The notes under the pieces were generated by a model that saw only the letters and a program-made list of their open reading frames with translations, was not told the origin of the DNA and ran no database searches. Shown piece after piece: positions 56,269 through 64,000 of a stretch of DNA of 64,000 bases (the first letter of the stretch is position 1; the number at the start of each line of letters is the position of its first letter). The stretch is taken from contig NZ_JAAQQR010000003.1 of assembly GCF_011742555.1 (NCBI RefSeq), forward strand, positions 124,001 to 188,000, given 5' to 3'. The stretch comes from Luteibacter jiangsuensis (lineage in GTDB: Bacteria; Pseudomonadota; Gammaproteobacteria; Xanthomonadales; Rhodanobacteraceae). The position numbers and the translations under genes are program-made.

Positions 56269-59200
56269 TCAGGACTCCCGTGCCGCATGTTCCAGGAGAC
56301 GGCGCTCGCGGCGCGCCTGGCGGCGGGCCTCGGAGCGCTCGTTCCAGGCGCGGATCAGCACGTAGAAGAGCGGGGTGAAGATAAGGCCGAAGAAGGTCAC
56401 GCCGAGCATGCCGGAGAACACGGCCACACCCATGGCATGGCGCATCTCCGCGCCCGCACCGTGCGAGGTCACCAGCGGCACCACGCCCATGATGAAGGCG
56501 AACGACGTCATCAGGATCGGGCGCAGTCGGAGACGGGCGGCTTCGAGCACCGCGTCGACACGGTTCATGCCTTCGATTTCCGCTTCACGTGCGAACTCCA
56601 CGATCAGGATCGCGTTCTTACAGGCAAGGCCCACCAGCACGATCAGGCCGATCTGGGTGAAGATGTTGTTGTCGCCGCCGGTGATGAACACACCGAAGAT
56701 CGCGGACAGCAGCACCATCGGCACGATCAGGATCACGGCCAGCGGCAGGCTCAGGCTCTCATAGAGCGAGGCCAGCACCAGGAACACCAGCAACACCGAC
56801 AGCGGGAACACCAGCACGGCAGTGTTACCGGCGAGGATCTGCTGGTAGGTCAGCTCGGTCCACTCGAAGCTCATGCCGTTGGGCAGGTTGGCTTTCACCA
56901 GCGCTTCCATCGCGTCCTGCGCCTGGCCGGTGCTGTAACCCGGTGCCGGGCCGCCGTTGATCTCGGCGGTGGGGAAGCCGTTGTAATGCTGCACGCGGTC
57001 GGGGCCGTTGGTCTGGCGCACGGTGAGGAACGAACCCAGCGGCACGAGGTCGCCGGCGGCGTTGCGGGTCTTCAGGCCCACGATGTCGGACGGCTCGTGA
57101 CGGAACGCCGGCTCCGCGGACACGTTCACCTGATAGGTGCGGCCGAAGCGATTGAAGTCGTTGACGTAGAGGGAGCCGAGGTAGGCCTGCATCGTCTGGA
57201 ACACGTCGCCCAGGTCGATGCCTTCCGACTTGGCTTTCTCGCGGTCCACATCGGCGTCGAACTGCGGCACGCTCACTTGGTAGCTGGTGAACAGGTGCGC
57301 GAGTTCGGGCGTCTTCTGGCTGGCGGCGATGATGCCCTGCGTCTGCTTGAAGAGTTCCTCGAAGCCCAGGCCGCCGCGATCCTCGATCTGCATGCGGAAA
57401 CCGCCGATCGTGCCGAGGCCGTTGACGGGCGGCGGCGGGAAGATCGCGATGTACGCATCCTGGATCGAAGCGAACTTCTGGTTCAGCGCCGCGGCGATGG
57501 CATCCGCGGACACGTCGGCACTACGACGTTCCTCGAACGGCTTCAGCGTCACGAAGACGATGCCGGCATTCGTGCTGTTGGTGAAGCCGTTGATCGAAAG
57601 GCCCGGGAACTGCACGGCACTTTCCACGCCGGGCTGGGCCAGGGCGATGTCGCCCATGCGGCGGATCACGCTCTCGGTGCGATCCAGCGAGGCCGCATCC
57701 GGCAACTGGGCGAACGACACCAGGTACTGCTTGTCCTGCGAAGGCACGAAGCCGGTCGGCACCTTCGCGAAGCCGAGGAAGGCCAGGCCGACCAGGCCCG
57801 CGTACAGCACCAGCACGATGCCGGAGAAGCGCAGGATCTTCTTCACGCCGCCCACGTAGCCGTGCGCACCGCGCTCGAACGTACGGTTGAAAGGACGGAA
57901 CAGCCACCCGAGGCTGCGATCCATCCACACCGTGAGCTTGTCCTTCGGCTCGTCGCGACCCTTGAGCAGGATGGCCGACAGCGCCGGGCTCAGCGTCAGC
58001 GAATTGAAGGCCGAGATCACCGTGGAGATGGCGATGGTGAGCGCGAACTGGCGATAGAACTGTCCGGTGAGGCCGCTGATGAAGGCAGCCGGCACGAACA
58101 CGGCGCAGAGCACGAGGGCCGTGGCCACGATGGGGCCGGTGACCTCGGTCATCGCCTGGCGCGTGGCCATCTTCGGATCGAGCCCGTGCTCGATGTGCCG
58201 CTCCACGTTCTCCACGACCACGATCGCGTCGTCGACCACGATGCCGATCGCCAGCACCAGGCCGAACAGCGACAGCGCGTTGAGCGAGAACCCGGCGAGA
58301 TACATCACGGCGAAGGTGCCGATCAGCGACACAGGCACGGCCACCAACGGAATGATCGAGGCGCGCCAGGTCTGCAGGAACAGGATCACCACCAGCACCA
58401 CGAGCACGATCGCTTCGAACAGCGTGTGCACCACGGCGTCGATGGAGCCGCGCACGAACACCGTGGGGTCGTAGACGATGGAGTAGTCCACACCCTGCGG
58501 GAAGTCCTTCTTCAGCTCGGCCATCTCCTTGCGCACTTCGTCGGAGATGGCGATGGCGTTGGAGCCCGGACGCTGGAAGATGGGGATCGCCACCGCTTCG
58601 CGGTTGTTCAGCAGGCTGCGCAGGGCGTAGTTGTTCGAACCCAGTTCCACACGCGCCACATCGCGGAGGTGGGTGACCGAGCCGGAAGCGTCGCTGCGCA
58701 CGATGATGTTGAGGAAGTCGTCCTCGGTGACGAGACGGCCGCGCGTGTTGATGTTCATCTGGAACGCGGCGGAGCTCGGGCCCGGAGGCGCATTGAGCGA
58801 GCCGGCCGCCACCTCGATGTTCTGTTCGCGGATGGCCTTGATCACGTCACCCGTGGTGAGGTTGCGGATCGCGAGCTTCTCCGGATTCATCCAGATGCGC
58901 ATGCTGTATTCGCCGGCGCCGAACAGCTGGACGTCACCTACACCGTCGAGACGGGCGAGCTGGTCCTTGATGCGCGTGCGGGCGTAGTTGGACAGGTACA
59001 GCATGTCGTAGCGATGGTCCGGCGACGTGAGGTGCACGACCATGGTGAGGTCGGGCGAACTCTTGTTCGTCGTGACGCCGAGGCGCTGCACTTCCTCGGG
59101 CAGGCGCGGCAGCGCCTGCGACACGCGGTTCTGCACCTGCACCTGCGCGTTGTCCAGATCGGTGCCGAGCGCGAAGGTGACCGTGAGGGTCATCGCGCCG

Positions 59201-59460
59201 TCGCTGGTGGCTTGCGAGGAGGTGTAGAGCATGCCTTCCACGCCGTTGATCTGCTCTTCGAGCGGCGTGGCGACGGTTTCGGCGATCACCTTGGGGTTGG
59301 CGCCGGGGTAGGAGGCCTTCACCACCACGGTCGGCGGGACGACCTCGGGGTATTCGCTGATCGGCAGCTTGAACACGGCGATACCGCCCGCGATCAGGAA
59401 CAGCACCGACAGCACGCCCGCGAGGATCGGGCGGTCGACGAAGAATTGGGCGATTTTCAT
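56269..59460 (-). CDS. RND multidrug efflux pump, MexF/OqxB-like (HAE-1)
   Basis: 1063 aa inner-membrane proton-drug antiporter with the usual HAE-1 length. The N-terminal FFVDRPILAGVLSVLFLIAGG opening, ISEYPEVVPPTVVVKASYPGA, the TM4 region GIVVDDAIVVVENVERH with the proton-relay Asp-Asp pair, and a C-terminal GLACKNAILIVEFA (TM10 Lys) are all present. DRPI and PSVIVVTASYPGA-type phrasing resemble MexF/OqxB. The start at 59460 gives the normal N-terminus; the in-frame extension is not used. The adaptor gene ends 7 nt upstream. Confidence 0.94.
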   Translation of the reverse strand: MKIAQFFVDRPILAGVLSVLFLIAGGIAVFKLPISEYPEVVPPTVVVKASYPGANPKVIAETVATPLEEQINGVEGMLYTSSQATSDGAMTLTVTFALGTDLDNAQVQVQNRVSQALPRLPEEVQRLGVTTNKSSPDLTMVVHLTSPDHRYDMLYLSNYARTRIKDQLARLDGVGDVQLFGAGEYSMRIWMNPEKLAIRNLTTGDVIKAIREQNIEVAAGSLNAPPGPSSAAFQMNINTRGRLVTEDDFLNIIVRSDASGSVTHLRDVARVELGSNNYALRSLLNNREAVAIPIFQRPGSNAIAISDEVRKEMAELKKDFPQGVDYSIVYDPTVFVRGSIDAVVHTLFEAIVLVVLVVILFLQTWRASIIPLVAVPVSLIGTFAVMYLAGFSLNALSLFGLVLAIGIVVDDAIVVVENVERHIEHGLDPKMATRQAMTEVTGPIVATALVLCAVFVPAAFISGLTGQFYRQFALTIAISTVISAFNSLTLSPALSAILLKGRDEPKDKLTVWMDRSLGWLFRPFNRTFERGAHGYVGGVKKILRFSGIVLVLYAGLVGLAFLGFAKVPTGFVPSQDKQYLVSFAQLPDAASLDRTESVIRRMGDIALAQPGVESAVQFPGLSINGFTNSTNAGIVFVTLKPFEERRSADVSADAIAAALNQKFASIQDAYIAIFPPPPVNGLGTIGGFRMQIEDRGGLGFEELFKQTQGIIAASQKTPELAHLFTSYQVSVPQFDADVDREKAKSEGIDLGDVFQTMQAYLGSLYVNDFNRFGRTYQVNVSAEPAFRHEPSDIVGLKTRNAAGDLVPLGSFLTVRQTNGPDRVQHYNGFPTAEINGGPAPGYSTGQAQDAMEALVKANLPNGMSFEWTELTYQQILAGNTAVLVFPLSVLLVFLVLASLYESLSLPLAVILIVPMVLLSAIFGVFITGGDNNIFTQIGLIVLVGLACKNAILIVEFAREAEIEGMNRVDAVLEAARLRLRPILMTSFAFIMGVVPLVTSHGAGAEMRHAMGVAVFSGMLGVTFFGLIFTPLFYVLIRAWNERSEARRQARRERRLLEHAARES

Positions 59461-59467
59461 GGGTGGA

Positions 59468-60673
59468 TCAGTCCTGGTTCTGCGCCACGCTGTCGACGCC
59501 GGCCGAGTGCGACGCGACATTGCGCGCGCTATCCGGTACCAGCGATGCCATCGCGACACGCTTCGCATTCACTTCGACACCGGGGCGCACGCGCTGCAGG
59601 CCGTTCACCACCACGACGTCATCGGCGCCAAGGCCGGAATCGACCACGCGCAAGCCGTCCACCAATGCGCCGGTGGACACGCGGCGGTATTCCACCTTCT
59701 TGTCCTTGCCCAGCACGTAGACGAACTTGTTGCCGAGATCGGTGCCCACGGCCTTGTCGTCGATCAGGGCGCGAGGCTGGGTGTCGGCGCTACGCAGCTC
59801 CACGCGGGCGAACAGCCCGGCGGTAAAGGCGCCGTCGGCGTTCGGGAACACCGCGCGCAGGCGGATCGTGCCGGCGCCGGAGCGCACCTGGTTGTCGATG
59901 AAGTCGATCTTGCCGGCGTGCGGATAACCCTCCTCGTCGGCGAGGCCCATTTCGACGGCCGGCGCACGGCCGCTCTGGCGGCGCAGGCGGTCGAGCTTCA
60001 GGAAGGTCTGCTCGTCCACGTCGAAGTAGACGTACATCGGGTCCACGCTGACGACGCTGGTGAGCGTGTCGTTGGGCGTCACGAGGTTGCCCGCGGTGAT
60101 CTGGGCGTTGCTCACCTTGCCGTCCACCGGTGCGCGCACCTGGGTGAACGAGAGATTGAGCTGCGCGGCATCGAGCGCGGCCTGCACCGACGCCACCTGC
60201 GCCTTGGCGCTGGCCGCGGCGGTATCGAGGCGGTCGGCTTCCTCGCGCGACACGGCGTGCTGTTCCACCAGCTTGTTGCCGCGGGCGGCGTTGGCTTCGG
60301 CATTTTTGGCCTCGGCCTTCGCCTGGGCCAGGTTGGCGGCAAGGCGGTCCACTTCGGCGCGGTACGGGCGCGGGTCGATGGTGAAGAGCAGGTCGCCCTT
60401 CTTCACGGCGGCGCCTTCGCGGAAGTGGATCGAGTCGATGTAGCCGCTGACGCGCGGCTTCACCTGGATGGTGTCCACCGCCTGGATGCGACCGGTGAAG
60501 GCATTGGTGTCGGCCACCGGACGCAGCAGGACCTGGGCCACGGTGACTTCCGGTGCCGGCGGCGCGGCGGCAGGCTCGCTGGCATGGCTGGCCGAGCTGC
60601 CGGCGCTCAGCCAGATCGCCGACGCGACGGCGACCGCGAGGGCGGACGAACCGAACAGGAGTTTCTTCTTCAT
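59468..60673 (-). CDS. RND efflux periplasmic adaptor, MexE-like
   Basis: 401 aa membrane-fusion protein. The N-terminal signal or anchor segment (about 5-25) is followed by the lipoyl half GRIQAVDTIQVKPRVSGYIDSIHFREGAAVKKGDLLFTIDPRPYRAEVDRL, a helical hairpin (about 95-165) and the second lipoyl half LSFTQVRAPVDGKVSNAQI, then beta-barrel and membrane-proximal domains. It connects pump and outer-membrane factor. No Cys lipobox is visible, which agrees with MexE-type rather than AcrA-type anchoring. First gene of the operon, divergent from a LysR gene 194 nt away. Confidence 0.91.
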   Translation of the reverse strand: MKKKLLFGSSALAVAVASAIWLSAGSSASHASEPAAAPPAPEVTVAQVLLRPVADTNAFTGRIQAVDTIQVKPRVSGYIDSIHFREGAAVKKGDLLFTIDPRPYRAEVDRLAANLAQAKAEAKNAEANAARGNKLVEQHAVSREEADRLDTAAASAKAQVASVQAALDAAQLNLSFTQVRAPVDGKVSNAQITAGNLVTPNDTLTSVVSVDPMYVYFDVDEQTFLKLDRLRRQSGRAPAVEMGLADEEGYPHAGKIDFIDNQVRSGAGTIRLRAVFPNADGAFTAGLFARVELRSADTQPRALIDDKAVGTDLGNKFVYVLGKDKKVEYRRVSTGALVDGLRVVDSGLGADDVVVVNGLQRVRPGVEVNAKRVAMASLVPDSARNVASHSAGVDSVAQNQD

Positions 60674-60733
60674 GGGAGGCCCTGGAGGTTTCGATTGGGA
60701 TGGATAAGGGGGCGGGGGGCCGGCAGCCTGGGG

Positions 60734-60751
60734 CCTCAACCTTGGTTGAGG
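60734..60751. promoter_or_regulatory. Palindromic LysR-type operator between mexE-like and lysR genes
   Basis: CCTCAACC-TT-GGTTGAGG is a perfect 8+8 bp inverted repeat in the 194 nt divergent gap, 61 nt upstream of the adaptor ATG. It contains T-N12-A spacing (TCAACC...GGTTGA), close to the LysR T-N11-A box. It is the best operator candidate in the gap. Confidence 0.6.
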
Positions 60752-60867
60752 TCAAGCCGGTCCATCGCAGGCTGCGAAATCTAGGTCTTGCCTCGCACGC
60801 GAAAAATGGGTCTACAATCATTCCGGCTGTGACCCTCAGTCACGAATCACTATCCCCGGAGTTAGCG

Positions 60868-61851
60868 ATGGAAGACTTTTCCGCTATCAGCGTTTTTGTC
60901 CGCGTGGTGGAGGCCAAGAGCTTTTCCTCGGCCGCACAGCACCTGCAGATGACCCCGTCCGGGGTCAGCCGCGCCATCTCCCGCCTGGAGGAAAGCCTGG
61001 GCGCGCGGCTGTTCTTCCGATCGACACGTTCGCTGCGGTTGACTGACGATGGCTCCGCGTTCTACGCACGATGCAAGGAGATTCTTGCCGATCTGACGGA
61101 GGCCACCGAGGCCCTCGGGTACGCCAAGACCAAGCCGGCAGGCAAGCTGAGGGTGGCCGCATCCTCGGCGGTCGGGCGCGCGGCGATCATTCCGAACCTG
61201 GCCGAGTTCGAGCAGAAATACCCCGACATCCGGCTTGAATTGACGATGTGCGACTTCCCGTTCGACCTGAACGAGGAAGGCTTCGACTGCGCCATCCGCA
61301 TGGGCGAACTGGCGGATTCCAGCCTCATCGCACGCAAGATCGGCCACTTCAGCAACGTGCTCTGCGCCGCGCCGTCGTACCTTGCAAGGCACGGCACGCC
61401 CACCTCGATCGAGCAGCTGAAGAACCACAAGGCGGTGAACTTCGTGCACCCGAGCACGGGCAAGCCGTACCAGTGGCAGTTCGATTCCCCGAGCGGCAGG
61501 GTGTCGGTCGATGTCGACGCCCACATGCTGATCAACGACGGCGAATCGGTGATCCAGGCGGCCATCGCCGGTCTGGGCATCATCCAGGCGCCGCATTGCC
61601 TCGCCAGCACGGCGCTCGAAAAGGGCCTGCTGGAGATCATCATGACCGACACGATCTCCACCGGCTCCAACCTCTGGATCGTGTATCCGCAGAAGCGCCA
61701 CCTCTCCGCTCGCGTCCAGGCGTTCATCGAATGGACCAGCGAGCTGTTCCAGCGCACCAGCGAACCCAAGTGCAAGCTCATGCAGCAACAGCAGGCGGAG
61801 CTGGCCCGCAAGCGCACCATGCGCCCGGAAGAGATCGCCGCGGTGGCGTGA
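60868..61851 (+). CDS. LysR-family transcriptional regulator of the efflux operon
   Basis: 327 aa. The winged helix-turn-helix is FSAISVFVRVVEAKSFSSAAQHLQMTPSGVSRAISRLEESLGARLFFRSTRSLRLTDDG (about 4-62); the periplasmic-binding-like effector domain (about 90-290) has GKLRVAASSAVGRAAIIPNLAEF and FDCAIRMGELADSSLIARKIG, typical of the CrgA/AaeR-like group. A Gln/Arg-rich tail extends the C-terminus by ~25 residues. The start at 60868 follows GGAG. It is divergent from the RND operon and probably controls it in response to a pump or SDR substrate. Confidence 0.9.
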   Translation: MEDFSAISVFVRVVEAKSFSSAAQHLQMTPSGVSRAISRLEESLGARLFFRSTRSLRLTDDGSAFYARCKEILADLTEATEALGYAKTKPAGKLRVAASSAVGRAAIIPNLAEFEQKYPDIRLELTMCDFPFDLNEEGFDCAIRMGELADSSLIARKIGHFSNVLCAAPSYLARHGTPTSIEQLKNHKAVNFVHPSTGKPYQWQFDSPSGRVSVDVDAHMLINDGESVIQAAIAGLGIIQAPHCLASTALEKGLLEIIMTDTISTGSNLWIVYPQKRHLSARVQAFIEWTSELFQRTSEPKCKLMQQQQAELARKRTMRPEEIAAVA

Positions 61852-61858
61852 AAGACCC

Positions 61859-61962
61859 TGTGGGAGCCGGTCTGCTCTGTGTGGGAGCCGGCTGTGCCGG
61901 CGATCCCGCGGCAGCGGGCAAGCTCGCGGCAAGCACCCATCGCCGCTGAAGCGGCTCCCACA
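61859..61962. repeat. REP unit with an extra left arm
   Basis: A short TGTGGGAGCCGGTCTGCTC piece, then a complete unit (61880-61962) with TGTGGGAGCCGGCTGTGCCG, the CCCGCGGCAGCGGGC centre and GCTGAAGCGGCTCCCACA at the end. It starts 8 nt after the lysR stop. Confidence 0.92.
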
Positions 61963-62048
61963 GCGGCCTTCATAAAACTTCAGACGCACTTCAGGCGCTT
62001 CAGACGCGGCTTCGCTTCACTCGGGCTCCCACCACAGGAGCCGATGCC

Positions 62049-63167
62049 ATGCGCCATGCCTTCCGAACCCTTGCCGTCACGATAGCCCTTGCGGCAGCAC
62101 TGCCCGCCGCCGCGGGAACGTACCGCCCGCCCACGCGGGCCGACGATGGCTGGCCCGTGGCCGATGCCGGCACGCTCGGCTGGAACACGGCGAAGCTCGC
62201 CACCCTGGAAGACAAGGTGGCCGACGGCAGCTACAAGAAGATCACCAGCGTCCTCGTCGCCGACCATGGCCGGCTCGTCTACGAGCACTACTTCAACGGC
62301 GGCTCGCCGGAACTGCTGAACGACGTGCGGTCGGCGAGCAAGAGCCTTACGGCCATGCTCGTCGGTGCGGCTATCCAGCGCGGTGCGATCCCGAATGTGG
62401 AAGCGCCGGTGTATACCTTCTTTCCGGATATCCACATCGAGCACCCCGACCCGCGTCGCGCCGCGATCACCCTGGAAGACCTGCTCACCATGAGTTCCAT
62501 CCTCGAGTGCGACGACGAAAACCCATTTTCGTCCGGCAACGAGGAACGGATGTACGTGAGCGAGCGCTGGCTCGATTTCGCGTTGAACCTGCCGATCCGC
62601 GGTTACGCGCCGTGGGTGAGTCGTCCGAAGGATTCACCATACGGTCGGACGTTCTCGTACTGCACGGCAGGCAGCTTCATCGCCGGCGCGGCGGTGGAGC
62701 GGGCGACGAAAAAGCCGCTCGCCGCATTTGCCCACGAGGCACTGGAGGAGCCGCTCGGCATTTCGAAGGTGAAGTGGAACGTGTCGAGCGAGGGCATCGG
62801 CATGGGCGGCGGCGGTACCCGCTACCGCACACGCGACCTCGCGAAGCTGGGTCGGCTCGTCGCCGACGGCGGCCGCTGGAACGGCAAGGCAGTGCTGCCT
62901 TCCGGGTGGGTGCACGCGATGCTGACGCCGCACGCGCAGGCACGCGACGATGCGGATTACGGGTACTTGTGGTGGCAGTTCCGCTTTCCCATCCACGGGG
63001 TGGAAACGAAGGTCTGGGCGATGAGTGGAAACGGCGGGAATTACGTCTTCGTATTGCCGGAACGCGAGCTCGTGGCGGTGATCACCAGCCAGGCGTACAA
63101 CCAGGGCTATGCACATCCGCAGTCGCAGGCAATCTTCCGCGACATCGTGCTCGGTGCGATACCGTGA
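62049..63167 (+). CDS. Exported serine beta-lactamase-fold hydrolase (class C/EstB-like)
   Basis: 372 aa. A signal peptide (about 1-23) is followed by a penicillin-binding-like domain. SxxK motif: Ser95-x-x-Lys98 in VRSASKSLT; the YxN-equivalent Tyr in FSYCTAGS; the third box (KTG-equivalent) is probably MSGNGG near residue 324. The LEDLLTMSSIL phrase is typical of EstB-type esterases and beta-lactamase-related carboxypeptidases rather than AmpC. It would cleave esters or D-amino-acid peptides in the periplasm. It is flanked by REP elements at both ends and has no operon partner. Confidence 0.87.
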   Translation: MRHAFRTLAVTIALAAALPAAAGTYRPPTRADDGWPVADAGTLGWNTAKLATLEDKVADGSYKKITSVLVADHGRLVYEHYFNGGSPELLNDVRSASKSLTAMLVGAAIQRGAIPNVEAPVYTFFPDIHIEHPDPRRAAITLEDLLTMSSILECDDENPFSSGNEERMYVSERWLDFALNLPIRGYAPWVSRPKDSPYGRTFSYCTAGSFIAGAAVERATKKPLAAFAHEALEEPLGISKVKWNVSSEGIGMGGGGTRYRTRDLAKLGRLVADGGRWNGKAVLPSGWVHAMLTPHAQARDDADYGYLWWQFRFPIHGVETKVWAMSGNGGNYVFVLPERELVAVITSQAYNQGYAHPQSQAIFRDIVLGAIP

Positions 63168-63170
63168 GTC

Positions 63171-63283
63171 GTAGGGAGCCGGCTGTGCCGGCAGCGGCCT
63201 TGTGGGAGCCGGCTGTGCCGGCGATCCCGCGGCAGCGGGCCAGCTCGCCGCGAGCACCCATCGCCGCTGAAGCGGCTCCCACA
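63171..63283. repeat. REP unit with an extra left arm
   Basis: A short TAGGGAGCCGGCTGTGCCGG piece, then a complete unit (63201-63283) starting TGTGGGAGCCGGCTGTGCCG, with CCCGCGGCAGCGGGCC centre and GCTGAAGCGGCTCCCACA at the end. It fills the gap between convergent genes. Confidence 0.92.
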
Positions 63284-63287
63284 GGAT

Positions 63288-64000
63288 TCAATGTGTACCG
63301 GAAGCGAGCAGTTCTTCTGGGCACCACGGCGCCGCGAGTACCCGCTCGCGTTCGGATGCCACCCGGCGCTCGATGGCATCGATCACCGCCGTGAAGCCCG
63401 GGTCCGCGCGTAGCGGCGCGAACAGCGGCGACGCACGGAGATACCCCGCGTCGCGCCAACCCTTGTCCACGGCGTCGGACAGCGCCGCCAGCGCGCCGCG
63501 ACGGTCGTGCGCGGCTTCCAGCAGCAGGGCCAGTTCGAGTCGGCTGCCCGGCCAGGGGTCGCCTGGCACCGCGGCGCGTGTCATGGCAATCCGTTCGCGC
63601 AGCCACGCGGTGTCCACCGGCGTCGGGCCGTACAGCGCGGCCAGCGTGGTGGGCAGGGTGGCCGAGGGGCGCAGGGCCTTGGCTTCCGCGAACGCTTTCG
63701 CCGCCGCGACGGCATCGCCGCGGCGTAACGCAAGCTCTCCCGCCATCTGGGCCAGCTCCGCGCGCGCGGTGCCGCGTCGCTGCGCTTCGGCGAGTGCCAC
63801 GCCCGCTTCGTCGAAACGCTGCTGCGCGAAGAGAAAGGCAGGCCAGCCGATGTTCGCGAAGACATTGTCTGGCGACAGTTCGAACACGTGCCGGTAGCGG
63901 GCCTCCGCCGCCGCGGCGAATCCCAGTAGTTCGTATTCGCGCGCCACCTGCACGTCGCGGAAGCGGACCCTGGACGGGTCGCCGTGCATGTCCATGTTGG
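63288..64000 (-). CDS. TPR-like protein, C-terminal part (5' end outside window)
   Basis: The frame is open to the right edge; about 236 codons are visible, with an internal ATG at 63995 that need not be the start. The visible part has TPR-type helix pairs: REYELLGFAAAAEARYRHVFELSPDNVFANIGWPAFLFAQQRFDEAGVALAEAQRRG, then LALRRGDAVAAAKAFAEAKALRP and LELALLLEAAHDRRGALAALSDAVDKGWRDAGYLRASPLFAPLRADPGFTAVI. The last phrase (a helix before FAPLRADPGF) is typical of C-terminal TPR ends in multi-domain regulators or kinases. The N-terminal domain, and so the function, cannot be told. Confidence 0.68.
   Translation of the reverse strand, partial: NMDMHGDPSRVRFRDVQVAREYELLGFAAAAEARYRHVFELSPDNVFANIGWPAFLFAQQRFDEAGVALAEAQRRGTARAELAQMAGELALRRGDAVAAAKAFAEAKALRPSATLPTTLAALYGPTPVDTAWLRERIAMTRAAVPGDPWPGSRLELALLLEAAHDRRGALAALSDAVDKGWRDAGYLRASPLFAPLRADPGFTAVIDAIERRVASERERVLAAPWCPEELLASGTH

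Noticed and set aside
56287-59826. 1179-codon plus-strand frame opposite the RND pump
   Set aside because: His/Arg/Asp-rich composition with no motifs, exactly antisense to the MexF-like gene; a GC-rich shadow frame.

Overview
The window is high-GC DNA, densely coded on both strands. It carries at least seven copies of an ~80 bp REP-type palindromic unit (arms TGTGGGAGCCGG and GGCTCCCACA), mostly at the 3' ends of genes. Gene content fits a free-living or plant/soil-associated gammaproteobacterium of the Xanthomonadales, most like Rhodanobacteraceae such as Luteibacter or Dyella: a B-type (ba3-like) oxidase operon, an MexEF-OprN-like efflux operon, a phenylalanine hydroxylase with an Lrp-type regulator, a Tat-exported PaoABC-like aldehyde oxidase, and a fused Rhs protein. 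The taxonomic call is inference from content only; there is no rRNA or tRNA in the window.

Layout. 1-7250 (+): a type IVb (R64 thin-pilus-like) pilus operon: secretin (left edge), PilO2, PilP, PilQ-type ATPase, PilR-type platform, a TrbB/VirB11-type ATPase and a PilT-type lytic transglycosylase. No prepilin is visible. 7275-12406 (-): a respiratory operon with a diheme c4-like cytochrome, a triheme cytochrome c, a tiny membrane subunit, CuA subunit II, ba3-like subunit I and another diheme cytochrome. An FNR/Anr-like box lies upstream. 12728-17330 (+): an SRPBCC protein, two FtsX/MacB-type permeases and a TolC-like channel, without an ATPase. 17347-19595: a TonB-C lipoprotein and a CGNR regulator divergent from an alpha/beta hydrolase across a palindromic operator. 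19741-25027 (+): a 46-codon ORF, paoABC-like genes and a nitronate monooxygenase-like enzyme. 25206-27086: a WaaE/KdtX-like glycosyltransferase divergent from a CDP-glycerol glycerophosphotransferase-like protein. 27097-30392 (+): two Fur-box-like sites, a TonB-dependent siderophore receptor and a GH43 enzyme. 30481-36813: TetR, patatin lipoprotein, fructose-1,6-bisphosphatase, GST with a YafY/WYL regulator, and a DUF885 peptidase-like protein. 36978-38071 (+): an Xre/MbcA-RES toxin-antitoxin pair.

38129-47331: an SGNH hydrolase; a compact noncoding unit with a sigma-E-like promoter and an intrinsic terminator (candidate small RNA); phhA with a divergent Lrp-family regulator; PlsC-YheT; a sorbosone-dehydrogenase-like protein with a PEBP protein; and a five-gene envelope/stress cluster (DUF1328, DUF883-like, holin-X-like, unknown, AI-2E/PerM transporter). 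47419-54062: an accessory island with a 1514-codon Rhs protein that has a Sec-type signal instead of PAAR. Two small unrecognised genes follow it, each trailed by a copy of a ~147 bp direct repeat. A decayed C-terminal fragment of a short-chain dehydrogenase lies on the far side of rhs, and the intact homologue borders the island on the other side. 54063-60673 (-): the SDR and a complete RND tripartite pump, divergent from a LysR regulator across an 8+8 bp palindrome. 62049-64000: a serine beta-lactamase-fold hydrolase and the C-terminal part of a TPR-like protein running off the right edge.

The items most worth following up are the rhs island with duplicated tail modules and SDR remnant, the sigma-E-like small-RNA candidate at 38841-39007, the seven-heme ba3 oxidase operon under an FNR-like box, and the TrbB-like ATPase inside the type IVb pilus operon.
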